From Streptomyces triculaminicus (GTDB lineage Bacteria; Actinomycetota; Actinomycetes; Streptomycetales; Streptomycetaceae), in NCBI RefSeq assembly GCF_017349075.1, contig NZ_JAFMOF010000002.1, forward strand, positions 434,001 to 498,000: a DNA stretch of 64,000 bases, written 5' to 3'. Made by a program: the position numbers and the translations under genes. The notes below the pieces were generated by a model, which was not told the DNA's origin, searched no databases, and was given only the letters and a program-made list of their open reading frames with translations. Below are positions 57,780 through 64,000 of this stretch, in pieces (position 1 is the first letter of the stretch; every line of letters starts with the position of its first letter).

Positions 57780-57877
57780 CGTCCGGTATGCGCACCCGCC
57801 GGGCGGGATCACCCCCGGGCGCGTGATCTACTGCTGGTAACGACAGCAGGTTCCCGTAGAAATGTGATCCACCCGCC

Positions 57878-58333
57878 GTGCGATTGAATGAGCTCGACGA
57901 ACGCATCGTGCATGCCCTGGCCGAGGACGCCAGGCGCTCCTACGCCGACATCGGCGCGGAGGTCGGCCTGTCGGCCCCAGCCGTCAAACGGCGCGTGGAC
58001 AGGCTGCGCGCCGAGGGGGCCATCACGGGATTCACCGTCCGGGTGGACCCTGCGGCGCTCGGCTGGGAGACCGAGGGCTTCATCGAGCTCTACTGCCGCC
58101 GCAACACCTCGCCCGAGGCGATCCACCGCGGACTCAGCCGCTACCCGGAGGTGGCGTCCGCCTCCACCGTCACGGGCGAGGCCGACGCCATCGTCCAGAT
58201 CTTCGCCTCCGACATGCGCCACTTCGAGCGGGTGCTGGAGCGCATCGCCGGCGAGCCCTTCGTGGAGCGCACCAAGTCGGTGCTGGTCCTCTCGCCGCTG
58301 CTGCGCCGCTTCAGCTCCGGCGCGCCGTCCTGA
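57878..58333 (+). CDS. Lrp/AsnC-family transcriptional regulator
   Basis: 151 residues. The N-terminal winged helix-turn-helix (LNELDERIVHALAEDARRSYADIGAEVGLSAPAVKRRVDRL) is followed by the RAM/ligand domain with VDPAALGW, VTGEADAIVQIFASDM and a terminal FVERTKSVLVLSPLLR. Such regulators usually sense amino acids. The neighbourhood (permease upstream, amino-acid monooxygenase/amidase downstream) makes it a candidate regulator of amino-acid uptake or breakdown. It starts with GTG; convergent with the secreted protein gene. Confidence 0.9.
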   Translation: MRLNELDERIVHALAEDARRSYADIGAEVGLSAPAVKRRVDRLRAEGAITGFTVRVDPAALGWETEGFIELYCRRNTSPEAIHRGLSRYPEVASASTVTGEADAIVQIFASDMRHFERVLERIAGEPFVERTKSVLVLSPLLRRFSSGAPS

Positions 58334-58363
58334 CCGCTCCCCACGTGGCGGTCGGCTCGGCGG

Positions 58364-58912
58364 TCAGCCCCGCGGCAGCGGCTGCGGCTCCCACCGCGCC
58401 ACCTGGAAGTCCCCGGTCTCCACGATCTCGTACGGAGCGGAGCTCAGGCACTTCGGTACCTCCTTCATGCCGACCGGGTCGTTGGTGGCCGCCCAGCTGT
58501 AGCCGAGGCGGTCGCGCCTGCCCTTGCCCTCGTCGGAGACGGTGAAGCCGACCCGCTTGCCCTTGAGGCCGGGTTTGTCGGTCTTCGTCACGATTCCGGT
58601 GGCCACGGCCACCTTGCCGCCCGATAGCAGGCAGTCGATCCTGCCCTCGGCCGAGGCGCCGCCGCCCTGGACGAAGCGGTGGCTGAAGCGGAACGTGCCC
58701 TGTGCCTTCTCGCCCGCGCCATGGGCGTCGAAGGCGAAGTGAACGGTGTCGCCGGAGTGGCGGTACATCTTGGCGGAGCCCGTGAGGGCGGGCTCCTTCG
58801 CGAGCGGGGCGTTGGCGGAGGAGTCCGCCGCGATCGCCGACCCGACGGCCGTGGCGCTGAGCAGCAGGGCGCCGGCGACGGCGGCGAGACGGGTGCGCGA
58901 GGGACGGTTCAT
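58364..58912 (-). CDS. Secreted protein of unknown function
   Basis: 182 residues. A Sec signal peptide is evident: MNRPSRTRLAAVAGALLLS..., a basic n-region, a hydrophobic core at about 9-28, and likely cleavage after SAIAA or nearby. The mature part is beta-rich with two Cys (IDCLL and PKCLSS) that could form a disulfide, and contains FAFDAHGAGEKAQGTFRFSH. Streptomyces encodes many such small secreted proteins; I do not recognise a named domain. ATG 58912 follows GAAAGGG. Confidence 0.8.
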   Translation of the reverse strand: MNRPSRTRLAAVAGALLLSATAVGSAIAADSSANAPLAKEPALTGSAKMYRHSGDTVHFAFDAHGAGEKAQGTFRFSHRFVQGGGASAEGRIDCLLSGGKVAVATGIVTKTDKPGLKGKRVGFTVSDEGKGRRDRLGYSWAATNDPVGMKEVPKCLSSAPYEIVETGDFQVARWEPQPLPRG

Positions 58913-58938
58913 GGCTGGCCCTTTCGGTGACGGGGCGT

Positions 58939-58970
58939 GGTGTCCGGCCGGTGATCACCGGCCGGACACC
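58939..58970. terminator. 32-bp perfect palindrome in the divergent region
   Basis: GGTGTCCGGC ... GCCGGACACC with a central TGATCA, no spacer. It lies 26 bases upstream of the secreted protein start, so it does not end a known transcript; it could be an operator or a boundary element as well as a terminator. Confidence 0.5.
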
Positions 58971-59123
58971 CAAGATCCCGCGCCACCCGCCGTGGGCACA
59001 TCGGGCCGCCGGACGATCACCGCTCAGCCGCATGGCGGGCCGCCGGACGATCCCCCTCGGCCGTACGGCGGGCAGCGCGTGCGACCCCGGCTGTACGGGC
59101 CCCGGTCCCGGTCCGTGGAACGC

Positions 59124-59185
59124 CGCGCAACGAATCGCCGCACCGGGCCCCGAACGCGCAACGTTTTTGCCGTCGCCGCGCAACG
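59124..59185 (+). promoter_or_regulatory. Three CGCGCAACG motifs upstream of the amidase operon
   Basis: Identical 9-mers at 59124-59132, 59155-59163 and 59177-59185 (31 and 22 bases start to start). They are direct repeats at spacings near two and three helical turns, compatible with cooperative regulator binding. The Lrp/AsnC protein nearby is one candidate. Confidence 0.45.
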
Positions 59186-59303
59186 TCCATGCCTTGTCCA
59201 GGTCAGAGCCGGAACCGTACCGTCGAGACGTTTACACGAAAGTGTGTTTGACCCGGCTCCGCCGAATGGACCCCCCGCGAAAACCCACCGCGAAAGAGGA
59301 CGC

Positions 59304-60104
59304 ATGACGCCGCTGCGCATCGCGCTGTACCAAGGCCCCAGCGGCGTTCCCACGTCCACCGCCGACAGCCTGACCGCGCTGGCCGACGCCGCCCGCCGGG
59401 CCGCGGCCGCCGGAGCCCGGCTGCTGCTCACCAATGAGCTGTACCTGACCGGCTATGCCCTCGGGTCCGCCGTCCGCGACCTCGCCGAGCCCGCCGACGG
59501 CCCCGCCGCGCGGGCGGTCGCCGCGATCGCCGCGGAGCACGGCCTGGCCGTCGGTTTCGGCTATCCCGAGCGCGACGGCGAGGCGGTCTTCAACTCGCTG
59601 CAGATCGTCGGCCCCGACGGCGGTCTCCTCGCGAACTACCGCAAGGCCCATCTCTTCGGCGACTACGAGACGACCTTCTTCACCCCCGGCGACCAGGCCG
59701 TCGTCCAGGCGGACCTCGACGGCGTCCGCCTGGGCCTGCTGATCTGCTACGACGTGGAGTTCCCCGAGGCCGTGCGCGCCCACGCGCTGGCCGGGACGGA
59801 GCTGCTGCTCGTGCCGACCGCCCTGATGCGCCCGTACGAGATCGTTCCGCAGACGATCGTGCCGGCCCGGGCGTGGGAGAGCCAGCTCTACATCGCGTAT
59901 GCCAACCGCTGCGGCGACGAGGGCGACTTCGCCTTCGCCGGGCTGTCCTGCCTCGCCGCCCCCGACGGGACCGTACGGGCCCGGGCCGGCGCCGGCGAGG
60001 ACCTGATCGTCGCCGACGTGGACCCGGGGCTGCTGAAGGCCTCGCGCGCGGAGAACACCTACCTGAGCGACCGCCGCCCCGAGCTCTACGGCTCGCTCAC
60101 CTGA
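59304..60104 (+). CDS. Nitrilase-superfamily carbon-nitrogen hydrolase (amidase)
   Basis: Hydrolyses an amide to acid and ammonia. It has 266 residues. The catalytic triad is visible: Glu45 (LLTNELYLTGY), Lys114 (NYRKAHLFGD) and Cys148 (LLICYDVEFPE). ATG 59304 follows AGAGGACGC. The next gene, 58 bases on, is a flavin amino-acid monooxygenase/oxidase. In the arginine and tryptophan 2-monooxygenase routes the monooxygenase produces an amide that such a hydrolase removes, so the pair probably forms a two-step amino-acid degradation path; substrate unproven. Confidence 0.88.
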   Translation: MTPLRIALYQGPSGVPTSTADSLTALADAARRAAAAGARLLLTNELYLTGYALGSAVRDLAEPADGPAARAVAAIAAEHGLAVGFGYPERDGEAVFNSLQIVGPDGGLLANYRKAHLFGDYETTFFTPGDQAVVQADLDGVRLGLLICYDVEFPEAVRAHALAGTELLLVPTALMRPYEIVPQTIVPARAWESQLYIAYANRCGDEGDFAFAGLSCLAAPDGTVRARAGAGEDLIVADVDPGLLKASRAENTYLSDRRPELYGSLT

Positions 60105-60162
60105 GACCACGGGCCCTGCCCGCCCCCTGCCCCACCCCCTTGCCAGTAGGAGAGTCCAGCCG

Positions 60163-61869
60163 ATGACGTCCACGGTGCCCACCGCCGTCCACGACGAGCA
60201 CGAGCAGGCGCAGCCCGTCGAGCCGCCGATCACCATGTTCGGCCCGGACTTCCCCTTCGCCTATGACGACTTCCTCGCCCACCCGGCGGGCCTCGGCCAG
60301 ATCCCGGCCACCGAGCACGGCACCGAGGTCGCCGTCATCGGCGGTGGTCTGTCGGGCATCATCGCGGCGTACGAGCTGATGAAGATGGGCCTCAAGCCCG
60401 TCGTCTACGAGGCCGACCAGATCGGCGGCCGCCTGCGCACCGTCGGCTTCGAGGGCTGCGACGAGGAGCTGACCGCGGAGATGGGCGCGATGCGCTTCCC
60501 GCCGTCCTCCACCGCCTTCCAGCACTACATCGACCTGGTGGGCCTGGAGACCAAGCCGTTCCCCAACCCGCTCGCGCCCGAGACCCCCTCCACGGTCGTC
60601 GACCTCAAGGGCGAGTCGCACTACGCCGAGACGGTCGAGGACCTGCCGCAGGTCTACCGTGACGTGGCCCAGGCGTGGAACGCCTGCCTGGAGGAGGGCG
60701 CCGACTTCTCCGACATGAACCGCGCCATGCGCGAGCGCGACGTGCCGCGCATCCGGGAGATCTGGGCGAAGCTGGTCGAGAAGCTCGACAACCAGACCTT
60801 CTACGGCTTCCTCTGCGAGTCCGAGGCCTTCAAGTCCTTCCGGCACCGCGAGATCTTCGGCCAGGTCGGCTTCGGCACCGGCGGCTGGGACACCGACTTC
60901 CCCAACTCCATCCTGGAGATCCTGCGCGTCGTCTACACCGAGGCCGACGACCACCACCGCGGCATCGTCGGCGGCAGCCAGCAGCTTCCTCTGCGGCTGT
61001 GGGACCGCGAGCCCGCGAAGATCGTCCACTGGGCGCCGGGCACCTCGCTGTCCTCGCTGCACGGCGGCACCCCCCGCCCGGCCGTCACCCGTCTGCACCG
61101 CACGGCCGGCAACCGCATCACCGTCACCGACGCGAGCGGCGACATCCGCACCTTCAAGGCGGCCATCTTCACGGCGCAGTCCTGGATGCTGCTGTCGAAG
61201 ATCTCCTGCGACGACTCGCTCTTCCCCATCGACCACTGGACGGCGATGGAGCGGACGCACTACATGGAGTCGTCCAAGCTCTTCGTGCCGGTGGACCGGC
61301 CGTTCTGGCTGGACAAGGACGAGGAGACCGGCCGGGACGTCATGTCGATGACGCTCACCGACCGCATGACGCGCGGCACCTACCTGCTGGACAACGGTCC
61401 GGACAAGCCGGCCGTCATCTGCCTCTCCTACACCTGGTGCGACGACAGCCTCAAGTGGCTGCCGCTGTCGGCGAACGAGCGCCTGGAGGTCATGCTCAAG
61501 TCGCTCGGCGAGATCTACCCCAAGGTCGACATCCGCAAGCACATCATCGGCAACCCGGTGACGGTCTCGTGGGAGAACGAGCCCTACTTCATGGGCGCGT
61601 TCAAGGCCAACCTGCCGGGGCACTACCGCTACCAGCGACGCCTGTACACCCACTTCATGCAGGACCGTCTGCCCGAGGACAAGCGCGGCATCTTCCTCGC
61701 GGGTGACGACATCTCCTGGACGGCCGGCTGGGCCGAGGGCGCCGTCCAGACCGCGCTGAACGCGGTGTGGGGCGTCATGCATCAGTTCGGCGGCGGCACG
61801 GACGCCACCAACCCCGGCCCGGGCGACGTCTTCGACGAGATCGCGCCCGTCGAGCTGCCGGAGGACTGA
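60163..61869 (+). CDS. Flavin-dependent L-amino-acid monooxygenase/oxidase (IaaM/L-AAO-like)
   Basis: 568 residues, FAD-dependent. The dinucleotide-binding motif GGGLSGIIAAYELMKMG lies at 60-76, followed by YEADQIGGRLRT. EMGAMRFPPSS (106-116) holds the Arg that binds the substrate carboxylate in amino-acid oxidases and 2-monooxygenases. The C-terminal FAD block is IFLAGDDISWTAGWAEGAVQTALNAVW. Length and motifs are closer to tryptophan 2-monooxygenase-type enzymes than to polyamine oxidases. It starts with ATG after AGGAGAG. Adjacent amidase supports oxidative decarboxylation to an amide; simple oxidase activity is the alternative. Confidence 0.88.
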   Translation: MTSTVPTAVHDEHEQAQPVEPPITMFGPDFPFAYDDFLAHPAGLGQIPATEHGTEVAVIGGGLSGIIAAYELMKMGLKPVVYEADQIGGRLRTVGFEGCDEELTAEMGAMRFPPSSTAFQHYIDLVGLETKPFPNPLAPETPSTVVDLKGESHYAETVEDLPQVYRDVAQAWNACLEEGADFSDMNRAMRERDVPRIREIWAKLVEKLDNQTFYGFLCESEAFKSFRHREIFGQVGFGTGGWDTDFPNSILEILRVVYTEADDHHRGIVGGSQQLPLRLWDREPAKIVHWAPGTSLSSLHGGTPRPAVTRLHRTAGNRITVTDASGDIRTFKAAIFTAQSWMLLSKISCDDSLFPIDHWTAMERTHYMESSKLFVPVDRPFWLDKDEETGRDVMSMTLTDRMTRGTYLLDNGPDKPAVICLSYTWCDDSLKWLPLSANERLEVMLKSLGEIYPKVDIRKHIIGNPVTVSWENEPYFMGAFKANLPGHYRYQRRLYTHFMQDRLPEDKRGIFLAGDDISWTAGWAEGAVQTALNAVWGVMHQFGGGTDATNPGPGDVFDEIAPVELPED

Positions 61870-61876
61870 GGCACGG

Positions 61877-61932
61877 GGCCGGTGCGGGGAGGTCCGCCCC
61901 CGCACCGGCCGCCCGGCCGCTTCGGGCCGGGC
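61877..61932. terminator. Double hairpin between convergent genes
   Basis: A 13-bp stem (61877-61889 with 61898-61910) is followed directly by an 8-bp stem (61911-61918 with 61925-61932). Lies between the monooxygenase and the minus-strand DUF5995 gene, so can serve both. Confidence 0.8.
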
Positions 61933-61934
61933 GT

Positions 61935-62627
61935 TCAGCCCAGGGGAGTGAGCAGACATCGCCCCACCATCCCCACGCTCGCGTCGACGCGGTCGGTGAA
62001 CTCCTCGGCCAGGTCGGGCAGCGTCCGCAGCGCCCACAGCGCGCGGAAGGAGGCCCAGGCGGCGTTCCGCGCGGCCTCGAGCGTCCAGGAGCCGACCAGA
62101 TGCGTCAGCGGGTCGGCCACATCCAGCAGATCCGGGCCGGGCATCAGCTCCTCCCGGATCCGCTCCTCCATCATGACGAGCAGCTCGCCGATGCGGTGGA
62201 AGTCGCCCTCCAGCGCGCGCGGCTCCATGCCGAGCGCCCGGCAGGTGTCGGTCAGGGCCAGGGCCAGGTCGTGGCCGATGTGGGCGTTGATCCCCGCGAG
62301 CGCGAACTGCAGGGGCCGTACGGCCGGGTGCCCCCGCAGCTGGAACAGCGGCCGCCAGCAGGCCGGCGCCGGGCGTCCCGCGGCGACCTGGTCGACGGCG
62401 TGCAGATAACGCCCGGCGAAGCGCACGTCGAGCTCGGCCGCCGCCCGGTGGTCGCGGAAGGCGCCCGCTCTCACCCGGCGGCCGATCTCCTCCGTGACCG
62501 ACAGATAGACGCGGTTGAAGACCGCCACCCCGTCCCCGGGCGGGAGCCCGGCCTCGAGCCCCCGCATTCTCGCCACCACCCCGTCGATGCCGACGGACAC
62601 CGCCGGCCGCGCCCCCACCTTCGCCAT
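61935..62627 (-). CDS. DUF5995-like hypothetical protein
   Basis: 230 residues, all-helical, soluble. Blocks FNRVYLSVTEEIGRRV, FAGRYLHAVDQ, FALAGINAHIGHDLALAL and DFHRIGELLVMMEERIREELM place it, by recall, in a conserved actinobacterial family of unknown function (DUF5995). The GINAHIGHDLALAL segment has two His that might bind a ligand. ATG 62627 has no clear ribosome site; GTG 62633 is an alternative two codons upstream. Neighbouring monooxygenase genes often have this protein nearby in Streptomyces, but no role is established. Confidence 0.75.
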   Translation of the reverse strand: MAKVGARPAVSVGIDGVVARMRGLEAGLPPGDGVAVFNRVYLSVTEEIGRRVRAGAFRDHRAAAELDVRFAGRYLHAVDQVAAGRPAPACWRPLFQLRGHPAVRPLQFALAGINAHIGHDLALALTDTCRALGMEPRALEGDFHRIGELLVMMEERIREELMPGPDLLDVADPLTHLVGSWTLEAARNAAWASFRALWALRTLPDLAEEFTDRVDASVGMVGRCLLTPLG

Positions 62628-62714
62628 GGACACAGAGTGACAGATGAACACGGAGCGTAGGCGATTCGGAGCTCTATTTAGCCCGAACGGGTGAACGGTT
62701 CTGGCGAAACGATT

Positions 62715-62754
62715 CCTTCAGACCTCGCCCCGCCCCTTCAGACCCCGCCCCGCC
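62715..62754. repeat. 20-bp tandem duplication downstream of the NCS2 permease
   Basis: Units 62715-62734 and 62735-62754 differ at one base. It lies between the permease stop and the DUF5995 start, both minus strand. Confidence 0.85.
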
Positions 62755-62774
62755 CGGGGCAGGGCCCGGCGGGG

Positions 62775-64000
62775 TCAGGCCCCGCGCGGTTCCGGGCCCT
62801 CGCCGGCCGTGCCGTCGGCCGCCCCGTCGTCGTAGCCGCTGGTGCCCGCGTCCAGCAGCGGTTCCTGCGTCTTGAGGTGGGCCGGGGCCAGGGCGCGCAG
62901 CGTGTGATAGCCGGTGATCACCACGATCGTGCCGAGGGCGATGCCGCTCAGCTCGAAGTTCTTGCTGATCTTCAGGCTGACGCCGCCGACGCCGATGATG
63001 ACGCCCGCCGCGACCGGCACCAGGTTCAGCGGATTGCGCAGGTCGACCTTGTTGTGCACCCAGATCTGGGCGCCCAGCAGGCCGATCATGCCGTAGAGGA
63101 TCACGGTGATGCCGCCCAGCACACCGCCCGGGATCGCGGCGACGACCGCGCCGAACTTCGGGCAGATGCCGAAGAGCAGGGCGAAGCCCGCCGCGGCCCA
63201 GTAGGCGGCGGTGGAGTAGACGCGGGTGGCCGCCATGACCCCGATGTTCTCGGAGTAGGTGGTGTTGGCCGGGCCGCCGACCGCCGTGGAGAGCACCGTG
63301 GCCGCTCCGTCCGCGGCGATCGCGGTGCCCAGCTGGTCGTCCAGCGGGTCGCCGGTCATCTCGCCGACGGCCTTGACGTGACCGGCGTTCTCCGCGATCA
63401 GCGCGATGACGACAGGCAGCGCCACCAGCGCCGCCGACCAGCCGAAGCTCGGCCCGTGCAGCGAGGGCAGGCCGATCCAGTCCGCCGTGCCGACGCCGGA
63501 CAGGTCCAGCCGCCAGTGGTCGACGGCCTGCGTGCCGCCGTGCACCGAATGGATCTTCCCGAAGAGCTCGTCGAGGAGCCAGGAGAGGGCGTAGCCGAAG
63601 ACCAGGCCGAGGAAGATCGCCACGCGGGACCAGAAGCCGCGCAGGCAGACCACGGCGAGCCCGGTGAAGAGCATCGTCAGCAGCGCGGTCCACTGGTCCT
63701 GGGGCCAGTAGACGGTCGCGGTCACCGGCGCCAGGTTGAAGCCGATGAGCATCACGACCGCGCCGGTGACCACCGGAGGCATCGCCGCGTGAATGATCCG
63801 GGCGCCGAACTTCCGTACCGCCAGCCCGCTCAGGAACAGCGCCACGCCGACCACGAGGATCGCGCCCGTGACCGCCGCGCTGTCCCCGCCCTGGGCCCGG
63901 ATGATCGCCGCGACCCCCACGAAGGAGAGGCTGCAGCCGAGGTAGCTGGGCACCCGGCCGCGGGTCGCCAGCAGGAAGATGACCGTGGCGACGCCCGACA
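62775..64000 (-). CDS. NCS2-family nucleobase permease, uracil/xanthine type (N-terminus beyond window)
   Basis: Proton-coupled import of uracil or xanthine. About 408 C-terminal residues are inside the window; the reading frame is still open at 64000, so the start is missing. At least ten hydrophobic segments are visible, with NCS2 signatures ALIAENAGHVKAVGEMTG (substrate-binding Glu in TM8) and GGPANTTYSENIGVMAATRV (QN-like motif and TM10), plus IPGGVLGGITVILYGMIG. The C-terminal ~40 residues are a hydrophilic Gly/Asp tail. A UraA-like function would complement the UMP operon in the same window through salvage. Confidence 0.92.
   Translation of the reverse strand, partial: SGVATVIFLLATRGRVPSYLGCSLSFVGVAAIIRAQGGDSAAVTGAILVVGVALFLSGLAVRKFGARIIHAAMPPVVTGAVVMLIGFNLAPVTATVYWPQDQWTALLTMLFTGLAVVCLRGFWSRVAIFLGLVFGYALSWLLDELFGKIHSVHGGTQAVDHWRLDLSGVGTADWIGLPSLHGPSFGWSAALVALPVVIALIAENAGHVKAVGEMTGDPLDDQLGTAIAADGAATVLSTAVGGPANTTYSENIGVMAATRVYSTAAYWAAAGFALLFGICPKFGAVVAAIPGGVLGGITVILYGMIGLLGAQIWVHNKVDLRNPLNLVPVAAGVIIGVGGVSLKISKNFELSGIALGTIVVITGYHTLRALAPAHLKTQEPLLDAGTSGYDDGAADGTAGEGPEPRGA

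Larger units (their letters stand above)
58913..59303. other. 391-base divergent intergenic region with repeats
   Basis: Between the secreted protein (minus) and the amidase (plus). It holds a 32-bp perfect palindrome, a degenerate ~34-bp tandem duplication (59002-59035 and 59036-59069) and three CGCGCAACG motifs, then TTTACACGAAAGTGTG (ACAC-GAAA-GTGT hairpin at 59232-59243) about 60 bases before the amidase start. No gene is visible. Confidence 0.7.

Overview
The window looks like a chromosomal core segment of a Streptomyces or very close relative (Kitasatospora-like). GC content is very high, GTG and TTG starts are frequent, and developmental and nucleoid genes typical of the group are present (bldD, the mycobacterial-type integration host factor). 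Gene order follows the conserved Streptomyces core block secD-secF-apt-rel ... hisS ... rpsD-alaS ... aro ... efp-nusB-bldD-pyr ... gmk-rpoZ-coaBC-metK-priA-fmt-rsmB-rpe. I see no rRNA, tRNA, CRISPR array, IS element or prophage.

Layout. 1-5.6 kb: end of secD, then secF, apt and the (p)ppGpp synthetase/hydrolase rel. 5.7-8 kb (minus): a DUF349 coiled-coil protein and a membrane-anchored cyclophilin. 8.2-12.4 kb: glyoxalase-II-like hydrolase, hisS, a VKOR-family protein, rarA. 12.4-13.9 kb: a DUF2470 gene behind an iron box, divergent from rpsD. 14-18 kb: two small membrane-associated proteins, alaS, ruvX. 18.1-24.2 kb: mltG followed by a tight shikimate operon aroE-aroC-aroK-aroB-aroQ. 24.3-27.2 kb: a P-loop kinase, an M24-fold protein with altered metal ligands, efp, nusB. 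27.3-38.1 kb: bldD divergent from a nearly complete UMP operon (pyrR-pyrB-pyrC-membrane protein-carA-carB-pyrD-pyrF, lacking pyrE), with a PyrR-binding RNA element overlapping the pyrR ribosome site. 38.3-48.6 kb: mIHF, gmk, rpoZ, coaBC, metK, priA, an HTH protein, fmt, rsmB, rpe. 48.8-55 kb: SorC-type regulator, the accessory peptide operon described next, guaB1. 55.3-64 kb: amino-acid permease, GNAT, Lrp regulator, secreted protein, a nitrilase-family amidase with a flavin amino-acid monooxygenase, a DUF5995 protein and the end of an NCS2 permease.

The most unusual region is 49.9-53.4 kb. A 51-residue peptide ends in three tandem 9-residue repeats, each with one Lys and one Cys. It is followed by a PaaK/F390-synthetase-like adenylate-forming enzyme, a 169-residue protein with a conserved D-x-x-W-H motif, and a translationally coupled MFS transporter. 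This looks like a compact, possibly undescribed RiPP-type system with none of the standard RiPP enzymes visible.

Two conserved genes, rel (N-terminal linker) and priA (C-terminus), cannot be read in one frame. They are either real frameshifts or base-call errors in GC-rich sequence. Regulatory elements that can be read directly are a perfect BldD box upstream of bldD, a 17/19 DmdR/DtxR-type iron box, the PyrR RNA element, and about a dozen strong palindromic terminators.
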